From: Herminiimonas sp.
GTDB taxonomy: Bacteria > Pseudomonadota > Gammaproteobacteria > Burkholderiales > Burkholderiaceae
Assembly: GCA_014377155.1 (NCBI GenBank)
Contig: JACMQD010000286.1
Coordinates: forward strand, 1-15,187
Length of the DNA stretch: 15,187 nucleotides
Direction of reading: 5' to 3'
In this document: piece after piece, positions 1 to 7,518 of the stretch
Layout of the letters: the number at the start of each line of letters is the position of its first letter
How positions within the stretch are numbered: position 1 is the first letter of the stretch
Program-made: the position numbers and the translations under genes
Notes under the pieces: generated by a model
What the model saw: the letters and a program-made list of their open reading frames with translations, nothing else
Databases searched by the model: none
What the model was told of the DNA's origin: nothing

Positions 1-135
1 GCTGCTCCATTCCCGTACACCGTTCTCGTCGACTTCGACGATCCCGATCTCGGTAATACGATCGGACGTCGCTGCGGTGCCGGTAGTCTCTAAATCGACA
101 AAGGACAGGCGGAAATCTGAAACGGCTTGCGGCAT
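1..135 (-). CDS. DnaQ-like 3'-5' exonuclease, N-terminal part only
   Basis: Only the first 45 codons are in the window; the gene runs off the left edge. The reading starts at the ATG complementary to 133-135 and gives MPQAVSDFRL followed by SFVDLETTG and an ITEIGIVEV stretch. FVDLETTG is the Exo I motif (Asp-x-Glu) of DEDD-type exonucleases, as in the epsilon subunit of DNA polymerase III, and the I-T-E-I-G-I segment after it also fits. In Burkholderiales such a domain is often joined to a C-terminal UvrC-like GIY-YIG domain; whether that is so here cannot be seen. No good Shine-Dalgarno sequence stands before the start, but a sigma70-like promoter lies about 50 bases upstream (185-212). The family assignment is firm, the exact member is not. 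Confidence 0.8.
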   Translation of the reverse strand, partial: MPQAVSDFRLSFVDLETTGTAATSDRITEIGIVEVDENGVREWSS

Positions 136-184
136 GGGAGCGATAGTAGGAAGAGAACAGGACGTGTTTTCATCCTACTGTGTT

Positions 185-212
185 TTTATACAGCAATCAA
201 CTGCGGTAACAA
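185..212 (-). promoter_or_regulatory. Sigma70-like promoter for the exonuclease gene
   Basis: Read on the minus strand, TTGTTA (complement of 207-212) is followed after 16 bases by TATAAA (complement of 185-190). This matches the -35 box in 4 of 6 positions and the -10 box in 5 of 6. The implied start is near 178, leaving about 43 bases of leader before the ATG at 135. It lies in the 96-base gap after the DUF1289 gene, so the exonuclease could be transcribed independently. Prediction by eye only. Confidence 0.4.
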
Positions 213-231
213 TTAAAGTGGGGCGGCGTGA

Positions 232-444
232 TCAACCCTGTCTTTTCGGATAGCCCTCGGCAGTGATACGGTCCCAGACCTTGTCTTTTTCTCCATCGCT
301 GAGCACAACCCAGTTCGCGACTTCGATAAAGGTGCGGCCGCAACCGCGGCAGACGATATCGAAAGTCGTCGAACAGACTGCGACGCAAGGAGAATCGGGT
401 CGCACTTTATGCGGTGTTGCAGGAACCTCGTCAGCCATGGTCAT
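232..444 (-). CDS. DUF1289 family small cysteine-rich protein
   Basis: A 70-residue protein beginning MTMADEVPAT. Its core carries four cysteines, C20, C24, C32 and C35 (SPCVAVC, then CRGCGRT), followed by a conserved-looking I-x-x-W segment and a C-terminal GEKDKVWDRI helix. This is the pattern of the DUF1289 family, small bacterial proteins of unknown function whose cysteines suggest metal binding. A longer reading back to 522 adds 26 residues without family character; the ATG at 444 has a GGAAA stretch about 9 bases upstream, and an in-frame ATG at 438 is also possible. It is divergent from the DoxX gene and sits upstream of the exonuclease gene on the same strand. Confidence 0.85.
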   Translation of the reverse strand: MTMADEVPATPHKVRPDSPCVAVCSTTFDIVCRGCGRTFIEVANWVVLSDGEKDKVWDRITAEGYPKRQG

Positions 445-558
445 TGCAGAATTTCCAGTCGGGTCAATGCGCAAGGATACCAGAGCCTGAAAGGCCGAGC
501 TTGCAGGTGCTCCGGTTGGCACGACACGGAACCTTTTCTTATGGCGATATGCCGAATA

Positions 559-580
559 GACAACAACCTGACAACAACCT
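559..580. repeat. Perfect 11-base tandem repeat upstream of the DoxX gene
   Basis: The unit GACAACAACCT occurs twice with no spacer (559-569 and 570-580), ending 10 bases before the GGAG ribosome binding site of the DoxX gene. Tandem direct repeats so close to a start can be an operator for a regulator or act on the leader RNA. Which of these applies, if any, cannot be told from the sequence. Confidence 0.6.
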
Positions 581-599
581 CACACCAAATGGAGCGCAT

Positions 600-989
600 A
601 TGAATAATAATTTCGACCGGCTGCTCGATATTGCCGCCCGGATTCTGATGTCGCACATCTTCATCATTTCCGCGATCGGTAAAATTACCGGCTATCCGGG
701 CACGCAGGCTTACATGGAAAAAATGGGTGTGCCGGGCATGCTGCTACCGCTGGTGATCATTACCGAACTAGTCGGCGGACTGGCATTACTATTCGGCTTC
801 AAAACTAAATGGGCAGCCGCAGCGCTGGCCGGCTTCACGTTACTGTCCGCGCTGATTTTTCATCTGAATATGAACGACCAGATGCAAATGATCCAGCTTA
901 TGAAAAACCTGGCCATGACGGGCGGCCTGCTGATGTTCGTTCGCTATGGTTCGGGCCGCGGCCCGGCGGTTGCAAGCACTAACCGCTGA
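600..989 (+). CDS. DoxX family membrane protein
   Basis: A 129-residue integral membrane protein starting MNNNFDRLLD. The start is set by GGAG at 591-594, six bases before the ATG; the longer reading from 414 overlaps the divergent DUF1289 gene and adds non-membrane sequence. About four hydrophobic segments are visible (roughly residues 10-28, 46-66, 70-88 and 100-115). The N-terminal pattern R-x-L-M-S-x-I-F-I-x-S-A-I-G-K and the later N-x-A-M-x-G-G-L-L are typical of the DoxX/YphA group. DoxX proteins occur in redox and thiol stress settings, but no specific role follows here. It is a single gene, with a perfect hairpin downstream at 1035-1059. Confidence 0.88.
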   Translation: MNNNFDRLLDIAARILMSHIFIISAIGKITGYPGTQAYMEKMGVPGMLLPLVIITELVGGLALLFGFKTKWAAAALAGFTLLSALIFHLNMNDQMQMIQLMKNLAMTGGLLMFVRYGSGRGPAVASTNR

Positions 990-1034
990 CCTCTCTTCGG
1001 CGTCGATGAGGGCAGCGCGATCAGGACGGCACAA

Positions 1035-1059
1035 GCTGGAATTTAAAGGGAATTCCAGC
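1035..1059. terminator. Perfect 9-bp stem-loop between convergent genes
   Basis: GCTGGAATT (1035-1043) and AATTCCAGC (1051-1059) form a perfect nine-pair stem with a seven-base loop. It lies 46 bases after the DoxX stop and 24 bases after the stop of the convergent minus-strand small gene, so it could end transcription from both sides. There is no clear T tract on either side, so a classical Rho-independent terminator is not shown. A transcript-end stabilising hairpin is as likely. Confidence 0.45.
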
Positions 1060-1082
1060 CGCCGTTGCACGGTGGCAGTGAA

Positions 1083-1244
1083 TTACCGGTTGGTCTTGTG
1101 TCCCGCGTGGTCGTTCTTGCCATCGTTTTTATGACGGCCAGCGACTTCGTTTTCCTCTGCCTTCTGCTTTTGCTTTTCAATCTCTTCCTTGGCTGCCTGG
1201 GACTGCTCGGGGCCCTTCTGCTGTTCGTCGGGATGCTTGGTCAT
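1083..1244 (-). CDS. Small charged hydrophilic protein (53 aa), function unknown
   Basis: A 53-residue ORF starting MTKHPDEQQK and ending GHKTNR. The start has a strong AGGAG ribosome binding site 7-8 bases upstream, which is the best evidence that it is real. The product is almost free of hydrophobic residues, has no Cys or Trp, and is made mostly of Lys, Glu, Gln, Asp, Asn and His. A central KEEIEKQKQK stretch would form a charged helix, and the tail is rich in His and Lys. Such low-complexity proteins are common in Burkholderiales, sometimes stress-induced, but I recognise no named family. It is divergent from the YihY/BrkB gene and convergent with the DoxX gene. Confidence 0.65.
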   Translation of the reverse strand: MTKHPDEQQKGPEQSQAAKEEIEKQKQKAEENEVAGRHKNDGKNDHAGHKTNR

Positions 1245-1476
1245 AGATCTCTCCTGGGTAAGTAATCATGGTCGCTGCCATCGATGCGCAAATTACAATA
1301 GACCTGCATGGGTAAAAATACTGTGCGCCATCACGCTTAGTGGCAATCTCGGCAGTACGCGACGTGGGGTGCCATCGTTCGCGTTGTTCCCGTGCTATGT
1401 TGGCAATACAGGTAACTCCGGGGTGCGGCATACTTCGCCCTCCATTCAAACAATGCGATCAACGATAAAGTGAAAG

Positions 1477-2373
1477 ATGCACATCATTAATCATCAGGTG
1501 AAGTACGTGCTGGCGCATCCGGGTGCGTTCGCCTGGCATACGTTGAAAGCTTTTCGCGCCAATCAGGGCTTGCTGCTGGCGGGCGCTGTCGCGTATTACG
1601 CGTTGTTATCGATCGTCCCGCTGCTGATCCTGTCAGTGGTGGCGCTTTCGCATGTGATCGACGAGGCCGAGCTGCTGCAAACTCTTGCGCGTTACCTGGA
1701 ATGGCTGATACCAGGACAGTCGAAGGCAGTCGTCGGCGAGCTTGCCACGTTCCTCACGCATCGTGATGTGGTCGGCTGGGTGCTGCTGGGGACCATGCTG
1801 TTCTTTAGTTCGCTGGCGTTTACCGTTCTCGAGAACGCCATGTCGGTGATTTTCCTGCACCGCGTAGCGATCCGGCGCCGCCATTTCATGATCTCGGCAC
1901 TGCTGCCGTATTTTTACATCATGTGCCTGGGCCTGGGGTTGCTGCTGGTAACGTTGGTATCAGGGAGCCTGCAGGCGCTCGGCGACGAGAGCATCGAATT
2001 TCTCGGCCTTAGCTGGTCGCTCAGCGGCGTCTCCGGCGTGCTGCTGTACATGCTCGGGGTCGCTGGCGAAGTGTTCGTCCTGACCTCGATCTATCTGGTC
2101 ATGCCGGTCGGTCGTCTGTCGCTGCAGCATGCGCTGATCGGTGGCATTACCGCCACCGGGTTGTGGGAAATCACGCGCCATCTGCTGGTCTGGTATTTCG
2201 CGACGCTGTCACAGGTCAACGTGGTGTACGGATCGATGACCACGGCGATCGTGGTGCTGCTCAGCCTGGAAATCGCCGCTACTCTGGTTTTGTTCGGAGC
2301 ACAGGTCATCTCGGAATTCGAACGCATCGGCAAAGAACCTTCCAATGCGGCGCCGAAGCCATTGCATACCTGA
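1477..2373 (+). CDS. YihY/virulence factor BrkB family membrane protein
   Basis: A 298-residue inner-membrane protein with about six hydrophobic segments (roughly residues 31-60, 98-122, 138-165, 183-209, 217-240 and 253-280). The N-terminal block around A-V-A-Y-Y-A-L-L-S-I-V-P-L (38-49) is the signature of the YihY/BrkB family, formerly mis-called ribonuclease BN. The segment YGSMTTAIVV near 251-260 and the L-F-G-A-Q motif (272-276) are also typical. BrkB was named for serum resistance in Bordetella, but the biochemical role of the family is not settled. The ribosome binding site is weak (GTGAAAG just before the ATG). It is a single gene, convergent with the DUF4198 gene 46 bases on. Confidence 0.9.
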   Translation: MHIINHQVKYVLAHPGAFAWHTLKAFRANQGLLLAGAVAYYALLSIVPLLILSVVALSHVIDEAELLQTLARYLEWLIPGQSKAVVGELATFLTHRDVVGWVLLGTMLFFSSLAFTVLENAMSVIFLHRVAIRRRHFMISALLPYFYIMCLGLGLLLVTLVSGSLQALGDESIEFLGLSWSLSGVSGVLLYMLGVAGEVFVLTSIYLVMPVGRLSLQHALIGGITATGLWEITRHLLVWYFATLSQVNVVYGSMTTAIVVLLSLEIAATLVLFGAQVISEFERIGKEPSNAAPKPLHT

Positions 2374-2419
2374 AGTAACCCGAAAAATCGTGCGCGCAAT
2401 ATGGAGGGCGCGCCCTGAG

Positions 2420-3241
2420 CTACTTGCCTTTGCCGGCCATTTCAAATGTCAGGTTGCCCCAGTAGCTTTCCCAATCCACATCTGCTGAATCCGTCACCGC
2501 AAGCATATGCACTGCGCTCATCATCCACACGCCGGCATGGGGCAGGGTCAGCGCAACCTTGCCATCGGCGCCAGTGCGCGCCTTGACGATCGTGACCTGC
2601 TTGTCATGCCGATGCCAGGCCTTGACAAGGACATTGGCAAGCGGCTGCTTGTCAAAAAAAAGCGTGAAGTTGAGTGTACTGCCGCGCGGTTTTTCAAGGA
2701 GGTTTTCGAGCGGTACGATTTCCAGTCGCTGGGAGGTACGCACGGCATACGTCGCGTCCGATTTTCCGCCGACGCGCAGCATGGTCTTGGGGTTGCGAAT
2801 ATAGCGTTCGCGCCCCGGCGTGGTATCGGTGCCAGCGGCCTTGCGTTTTTCGATGACGTGATCGAGTCCTTCATCATGCAGATACGCATGGAAGCGGTCG
2901 GCCGATAGTGTGACGAAGTTGGGCATGCTGGTCATCGCCACCACGTGGGTGCCCGCCTGCGCGGGGCGGATTTCGACGCCGCCGACGACGGTGGGTGTCA
3001 GGGCCTTGGCGCGCAGGTCGTCCCGGCCGCTGAGACTGTAGCGATCGAGCGTGGCGACATGCGTACTCGAAAATCCGGTCAGATCACCTTCGAAGTCCTG
3101 ACCGACATGCAGTGTCAGCAGCGATTTGCCGGATACCGCGGGAGAAAATGGTGCGGGCAACATCCAGAACTCATGTGCAGTCGCAGGAATGCCAGCGGCC
3201 AGCAGCAGCGAGAAAAGGGTAGAGCGAAAGCGCAGTGGCAT
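2420..3241 (-). CDS. DUF4198 domain periplasmic protein
   Basis: A 273-residue exported protein. It starts MPLRFRSTLF with a short basic and then hydrophobic signal peptide and a likely signal peptidase I site after A20-T21-A22, giving a mature start HEFW. The His-Glu-Phe-Trp right after cleavage and the near-C-terminal YWGNLTF are characteristic of DUF4198 proteins, which are often found with metal uptake or periplasmic redox functions. The region around residues 195-250 (F-F-D-K-Q-P-L-A-N-V, then V-A-L-T-L-P) resembles the beta-sandwich of that domain. It is divergent from the cytochrome operon across a 290-base gap. No clear Shine-Dalgarno sequence is visible before the ATG. Confidence 0.85.
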   Translation of the reverse strand: MPLRFRSTLFSLLLAAGIPATAHEFWMLPAPFSPAVSGKSLLTLHVGQDFEGDLTGFSSTHVATLDRYSLSGRDDLRAKALTPTVVGGVEIRPAQAGTHVVAMTSMPNFVTLSADRFHAYLHDEGLDHVIEKRKAAGTDTTPGRERYIRNPKTMLRVGGKSDATYAVRTSQRLEIVPLENLLEKPRGSTLNFTLFFDKQPLANVLVKAWHRHDKQVTIVKARTGADGKVALTLPHAGVWMMSAVHMLAVTDSADVDWESYWGNLTFEMAGKGK

Positions 3242-3483
3242 TGTGAACGATTAAAAAGGTGGACGAAAAAGGATGCACGCAGCATGGCTAAAAAACCAGT
3301 CTGTCTACTGAACAACCGTGTCCACCAAAGCGGCTGGGTGGAAGCAGACATTGTAGCCGGAGTAGCGGCGTTTCCTCGCGGCTGGCATCACGCTCCTGGT
3401 TTGTACGGCATGAAGTCGGGCATGGATTCAGGCGGCGTGCCAATTTTTCGCGCCGGACTGGCACGAACTCGCAACCGACGCGT

Positions 3484-3496
3484 AGGGTGCGATAAT
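3484..3496 (+). promoter_or_regulatory. Extended -10 promoter for the cytochrome operon
   Basis: GATAAT at 3491-3496 is preceded by TG one base further upstream (TGC-GATAAT), an extended -10 element. The -35 region at the right spacing (3468-3473, CTCGCA) is poor, as is usual for extended -10 promoters. The start would lie near 3503, about 29 bases before the cytochrome ATG at 3532. The rest of the 3242-3531 gap holds no other clear element. Prediction by eye. Confidence 0.35.
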
Positions 3497-3531
3497 CTGA
3501 TCCAACGAATGCAGGACCCAAAGGTAGAACG

Positions 3532-4284
3532 ATGAACAGAACCTCGGACCAGCCTAAGAAAGCACGCATCCTCGCCGGTGGCTGGCGTTACGTTAGCGCG
3601 ACCCTGGCATGGATGGTCTGCGTCGCGGCGTCAGGGTCGATAGCGGCGCAGCCACCAGCCACCCTTGCCGATACGATTGCGCAGCGGGTAGTGGCCTGCA
3701 CGGCATGCCATGGTTCGCAGGGGCGTGCCACGGCCGATGGCTATTATCCCCGTATCGCCGGTAAGCCCGAACGTTACCTGTACAACCAGTTGATTAATTT
3801 CCGTGAAGGGCGCCGCACTTACCCGATGATGGTCTATATGGTCGATCATTTGTCGGACGCTTATTTGCGTGAAATCGCCGGTTATTTTTCCAGCCTGCAT
3901 GTCGCCTACCAGACGCCGCCGCCCGTCAGCATGAGCCAGGCGTCGTATGAACGCGGCCGCATATTGGCCACGACCGGTGATGCATCGCGCAACGTGGCTG
4001 CCTGCATCGAATGCCACGGTCGCGCGCTGACCGGCGTTCGGCCATCGATTCCCGGCCTGATCGGCCTGCCGCGTGATTACCTCAATGCGCAATTCGGTGC
4101 ATGGAAAAACGGCACGCGGCATGCCGCCGCACCGGACTGCATGGCGCAGCTTGCGGCGCGCCTGTCGGTCGACGACATCAGCGCCGTTTCCGGCTGGCTG
4201 GCGTCGCAACCGATTCCCGTCGATCCGGCGCCACTCGATGTCGCGCCGCAAAAGCGGCCGATGGACTGCGGTAGCGCGCAATGA
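3532..4284 (+). CDS. Diheme cytochrome c (c4-like), exported
   Basis: A 250-residue protein with an AAAGG ribosome binding site before the ATG and an N-terminal hydrophobic segment (about 20-38), so it is exported and possibly membrane-anchored. It has two heme attachment motifs, CTACH (56-60) and CIECH (158-162), in two cytochrome c domains. Each is followed by a Tyr-Leu-x-x-Q-x-x-x-(F/W) stretch (YLYNQLINF and YLNAQFGAW) and a possible axial methionine (M99/M100 and M204). This two-domain plan is that of c4-type cytochromes, which pass electrons between dehydrogenases and terminal oxidases in the periplasm. It is followed after 13 bases by the triheme cytochrome, with which it surely forms an operon. 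Confidence 0.9.
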   Translation: MNRTSDQPKKARILAGGWRYVSATLAWMVCVAASGSIAAQPPATLADTIAQRVVACTACHGSQGRATADGYYPRIAGKPERYLYNQLINFREGRRTYPMMVYMVDHLSDAYLREIAGYFSSLHVAYQTPPPVSMSQASYERGRILATTGDASRNVAACIECHGRALTGVRPSIPGLIGLPRDYLNAQFGAWKNGTRHAAAPDCMAQLAARLSVDDISAVSGWLASQPIPVDPAPLDVAPQKRPMDCGSAQ

Positions 4285-4297
4285 CCAGGAACGGCAT

Positions 4298-5584
4298 ATG
4301 AAACGAATCGTTCTATTCCTGATCGCGGCCGTGGTCGCCATTCCCGCGTTGCTGCTGGCCGTGCAGCTGTTCCATGATCCCGGTGCCGATCAGGTCGGCG
4401 TGCCCGCTGCCAATCCCGCGGAGCAGATCGAGCGAGGACGCTATCTATCGCTTGCCGGTAATTGCATGGCATGTCATACCATCCGCTCTGGCGCAGCGTA
4501 TGCCGGCGGACGGTTGATTTCGACACCGTTCGGCGCAATGTACTCGCCAAACATCACGCCTGACATGGCAACCGGCATCGGCAGCTGGAGCGCCAATGAC
4601 TTCTGGCGCGCGATGCATAACGGCAAATCGAAGGACGGCCGTTTTTTGTACCCGACTTTTCCGTATCCTAATTACACCAAGGTCACCCGCAGTGACGCCG
4701 ATGCGATGTACGCTTTTCTGCGCACCGTGACGCCGGTTGCGCAAGCGAGCCGCGAACATGCGTTGCGTTTTCCCTATAACCAGCGCCTGTTGCTGGCCGG
4801 CTGGCGCGCGCTGTATTTTGAACCCGCAACCTACCGCACAGATGCCAAGCAGTCGATCGACTGGAACCGCGGCGCTTATCTGGTGCAAGGACTCGGACAT
4901 TGCAGCGCTTGCCATACCAGCCGCAACGCGCTCGGCGCGACCGAAAGTGACGCCGAACTAGGTGGTGGGCTGATTCCGATGCTCAACTGGTACGCGCCGT
5001 CGCTGACGTCGGACGCCGAAGCCGGACTAGGCAACTGGGAGCTCAAGCATATCAACGATCTGCTCAAGACCGGCGTGTCGCAACGCAGTGCGGTATTTGG
5101 CCCGATGGCCGAAGTGGTCGGGGCAAGCTTGCAGCATCTTTCCGATGCCGACATCAATGCGATGAGTGTCTATTTGAAAGCCCTGCCGCAGACCACTGGC
5201 GCGGTCGCTGCGGAACCGGTGTATACCGCAGGCCAGGACAGTGACGACGCGCGCAAGTTGGGCGCAGCACTGTATGAGCAGCATTGCGTCGAATGCCATC
5301 GCGCCGACGGGCGCGGGCTGCCGCCTGGCTATCCGCCACTGGCCGGCAACCATGCGATCAGCACAGCCAGCGCCATCAATCCGATTCGCATGGTGCTCAA
5401 CGGCGGATTTCCGCCGAGTACCGGCGGCAATTCGCGACCGTACGGCATGCCGCCGTTCGGACCGCAGTTGAGCGATGTCGAAGTGGCGGCAGTGGTGTCG
5501 CATCTGCGCCGGTCGTGGGGCAATACCGCAGGATCGGTGTCGCCGGTCGAGGTGGCGCGCTATCGCACGGTGCCGATCGATTGA
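4298..5584 (+). CDS. Triheme cytochrome c (alcohol/gluconate dehydrogenase subunit type)
   Basis: A 428-residue protein starting MKRIVLFLIA with AGGA upstream; a reading from 4073 would overlap the previous gene and is not needed. The first 25 residues form a signal or membrane anchor. Three heme motifs follow: CMACH (56-60), CSACH (202-206) and CVECH (330-334), one in each of three cytochrome c domains. The segment F-L-Y-P-T-F-P-Y-P-N-Y-T-K after the first heme and M-P-P-F near 384-387 are typical of the AdhB-like cytochrome subunit of membrane-bound alcohol, gluconate or sorbosone dehydrogenases. That subunit takes electrons from the catalytic subunit and passes them to ubiquinone. No dehydrogenase gene lies next to it, so its partner is unknown; electron transfer together with the diheme protein just upstream is likely. 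Confidence 0.92.
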   Translation: MKRIVLFLIAAVVAIPALLLAVQLFHDPGADQVGVPAANPAEQIERGRYLSLAGNCMACHTIRSGAAYAGGRLISTPFGAMYSPNITPDMATGIGSWSANDFWRAMHNGKSKDGRFLYPTFPYPNYTKVTRSDADAMYAFLRTVTPVAQASREHALRFPYNQRLLLAGWRALYFEPATYRTDAKQSIDWNRGAYLVQGLGHCSACHTSRNALGATESDAELGGGLIPMLNWYAPSLTSDAEAGLGNWELKHINDLLKTGVSQRSAVFGPMAEVVGASLQHLSDADINAMSVYLKALPQTTGAVAAEPVYTAGQDSDDARKLGAALYEQHCVECHRADGRGLPPGYPPLAGNHAISTASAINPIRMVLNGGFPPSTGGNSRPYGMPPFGPQLSDVEVAAVVSHLRRSWGNTAGSVSPVEVARYRTVPID

Positions 5585-5632
5585 GTGCCTGGGCGATCGA
5601 CACCGTTTTCGCGGCGACCGCCAGGTGTTCAT

Positions 5633-6457
5633 TTACATCATGACGCGCGATACCGATGTCCACACATTGGAAGCGCGTGCGAATGTTTCCGTTTTGCCGT
5701 GTTTGAAAAGGCGCTGGCCGGGTTCCCAGTGATAGCGCTCGACGGCGATGGTCGACGGTCCGACGCGAAGCACGTTAAACGAATTGGATTCGCCGCGTAC
5801 GCGGGTCGAGGTCGCCGTGCCGGCTTGTACCACCAGTGCCGAATAACCGGCAAATTTATACCGCTCCGCCGTGCTTTCGGCATGGCTGACATGCAAGTGA
5901 CCCGCCAGCAGCAGGTCGGCACCACATTTGGCGAAGGTTTCCATCGCCTTCTTCGCCCGTCCGACCAGATCTTTGTCGCTAAAATCGTCCGGCAGGTCGA
6001 ACGGATGATGGGTCACCACGATCTTGGTAACGTGTTCGCCCAGGCCGGCGAGATGGGCATGAATAAGGGCGATCTGTTCTTCGTTCACGCGGCCATCCTT
6101 GATCGTCAGCGAACGTGCCGTGTTGATGCCGACCACGGCGATCTCGTCGTCGATATAGACCGGCTCCAGCTCGTCCGTGACATACAGTCGGTAATTTTTC
6201 AAAGGATCGACGAAGCGCTTGAACAGGTTGTAAAGCGGGATATCGTGGTTGCCGGGAACCACGATCTGTGGCATCGGCAGCGCATCCAGAAAATGTCGCG
6301 CTTCCTGGAACTGGTCTGCATGAGCGCGCTGTGTCAGGTCGCCCGACACGACCACGACATCCGGCGCCAGCCGGGTGACGAGTTCAATTAACGGATTGAG
6401 AATTTCCGTATCGACGCGACCAAAATGAAGGTCCGACAAATGCACGATGGTCCGCAT
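5633..6457 (-). CDS. Calcineurin-like metallophosphoesterase
   Basis: A 274-residue cytoplasmic protein; the start at MRTIVHLSDL is chosen because the five metal-binding blocks begin at once. These are D9-L-H11 (DLHFG), G39-D40 (SGDLTQ), G69-N-H-D72 (PGNHD), H150-H151 (VTHHP) and G186-H-L-H189 (AGHLHVSH). This is a complete set for a dinuclear metal centre of the calcineurin-like superfamily, in the cAMP-phosphodiesterase-like (CpdA-type) subgroup by appearance. The substrate cannot be deduced. The start is 10 bases after the lipid kinase stop on the same strand, with GGAAA as ribosome binding site, so the two are likely co-translated. It is convergent with the cytochrome operon, 48 bases away. 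Confidence 0.9.
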   Translation of the reverse strand: MRTIVHLSDLHFGRVDTEILNPLIELVTRLAPDVVVVSGDLTQRAHADQFQEARHFLDALPMPQIVVPGNHDIPLYNLFKRFVDPLKNYRLYVTDELEPVYIDDEIAVVGINTARSLTIKDGRVNEEQIALIHAHLAGLGEHVTKIVVTHHPFDLPDDFSDKDLVGRAKKAMETFAKCGADLLLAGHLHVSHAESTAERYKFAGYSALVVQAGTATSTRVRGESNSFNVLRVGPSTIAVERYHWEPGQRLFKHGKTETFARASNVWTSVSRVMM

Positions 6458-6467
6458 GGATTTCCGA

Positions 6468-7430
6468 TCAGCTCGAGGTCGAAGAGGGTGGCACGATGAC
6501 ATGCAGGGACGCCGGCCGCATGACATAGCGCAGCGGTGTGGTCATCACAGTGACCTCGCCATCGGTAGCCACGCGTAAGCGGTTATGCCTTGTTTCGATC
6601 AGGATGTCACGCGCTTGCAACATGTTGAAATCCTTCGCCTGCTTCAATTTTCCGAACAACGCATGCAGCGCGAGGGCGAGCAGGCCAAACCGTCCAGTGC
6701 GATTAGCGACATACAGGCTGAGTTCGCCGCTATCGAGGGCATCGCGTTCGCCGATATTGAAACCCTCCATCCGGTAATGATTGTTGCCGACAAAGATGAA
6801 TGGCGCCCGGATGCGCTGTTCGGTGCCGTTCAGATGCAGCAGCACGTTCAAGAATGGATAGCGCCGCAGCGCGGCAACGGTAGCCCAGGTAAACGCCAGC
6901 CATTTTCCCCGGCCGAGTCGGCGCTGCTGCTTTTCGCGATCCCTGACGATGTCCGGGTACAAGCCCAGGCTCGAATTGTTCAGGAATAGTCGGCCATTGA
7001 CCTCGCCGGTGTCGACCCTGATCGCTTGGCGACCGGCGATGACGCGCACGGCGTCCTCGAGTATCAGCGGAATGCCGAGATCCTTGGCGAAATGATTCAG
7101 CGTACCGAGTGGCAGCACGCCGAGCATGACGTCGCTGCCGACCAGCACCGATGCGACCGCGTTGATGGTGCCATCGCCACCGCCGGCGACGACGATCCTG
7201 CATCCGTCAGCGACGGCTTTGCGTGCCACATCGATCATGTCTGCACCGCTCTTTGCCAAGTTGATTTCGGCCTTCATTCCGGCGGCAAGAAAGTAGTCCG
7301 CGAGTTGCGTCGACCATGCGTTGTCGTAGCCGGAGCCGGCAGAGGCGTTGACGATGACCATCGCATCTGGAGCAGGCGGCAGTCGTTCGTCGTTGACCAC
7401 CGATGCCGGTACTGCCGATGGCGCCTGCAT
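6468..7430 (-). CDS. Diacylglycerol kinase / YegS-like lipid kinase
   Basis: A 320-residue protein if started at the ATG at 7430; a TTG at 7460 would add 10 residues, and neither has a clear ribosome binding site. The fold is that of the DAGK catalytic family: an N-terminal V-I-V-N-A-S-A-G-S-G phosphate loop (about 25-34), V-A-G-G-G-D-G-T-I-N for ATP binding (81-90), and L-P-L-G-T-L-N-H-F-A (106-115). The second lobe is a beta-rich domain (L-F-L-N-N-S-S-L-G and F-V-G-N-N). It should phosphorylate a lipid such as diacylglycerol to phosphatidic acid; the true substrate is not shown. The gene lies 88 bases after the PAP2 gene and 10 before the phosphoesterase gene on the same strand. Confidence 0.88.
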   Translation of the reverse strand: MQAPSAVPASVVNDERLPPAPDAMVIVNASAGSGYDNAWSTQLADYFLAAGMKAEINLAKSGADMIDVARKAVADGCRIVVAGGGDGTINAVASVLVGSDVMLGVLPLGTLNHFAKDLGIPLILEDAVRVIAGRQAIRVDTGEVNGRLFLNNSSLGLYPDIVRDREKQQRRLGRGKWLAFTWATVAALRRYPFLNVLLHLNGTEQRIRAPFIFVGNNHYRMEGFNIGERDALDSGELSLYVANRTGRFGLLALALHALFGKLKQAKDFNMLQARDILIETRHNRLRVATDGEVTVMTTPLRYVMRPASLHVIVPPSSTSS

Positions 7431-7518
7431 GATCACGAATGCGCGATCGTCGTGGTGCAACGGTCATCGCGGCCAACCCCGGTGCGCAGCACGTTGGCAC
7501 AGCGGAAAACGCCGAAGA

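Noticed and set aside
528..552. GGAACC before the DoxX gene (533-538) as a further hrp box
   Set aside because: No CCAC-like half at 15-16 bases; the other GGAACC copies inside the cytochrome, phosphoesterase, PAP2 and sctL genes fail in the same way.
2406..2415. Perfect palindrome GGGCGCGCCC between the convergent YihY/BrkB and DUF4198 genes
   Set aside because: It has no loop of its own and no T tract; a short GC palindrome of this kind is not enough for a terminator call.
3284..3535. An 83-codon plus-strand frame starting MAKKPVCLLN that overlaps the cytochrome ATG by ATGA
   Set aside because: The overlap is tempting, but there is no ribosome binding site at a useful distance, the product has no domain character, and the extended -10 promoter of the cytochrome operon lies inside it.
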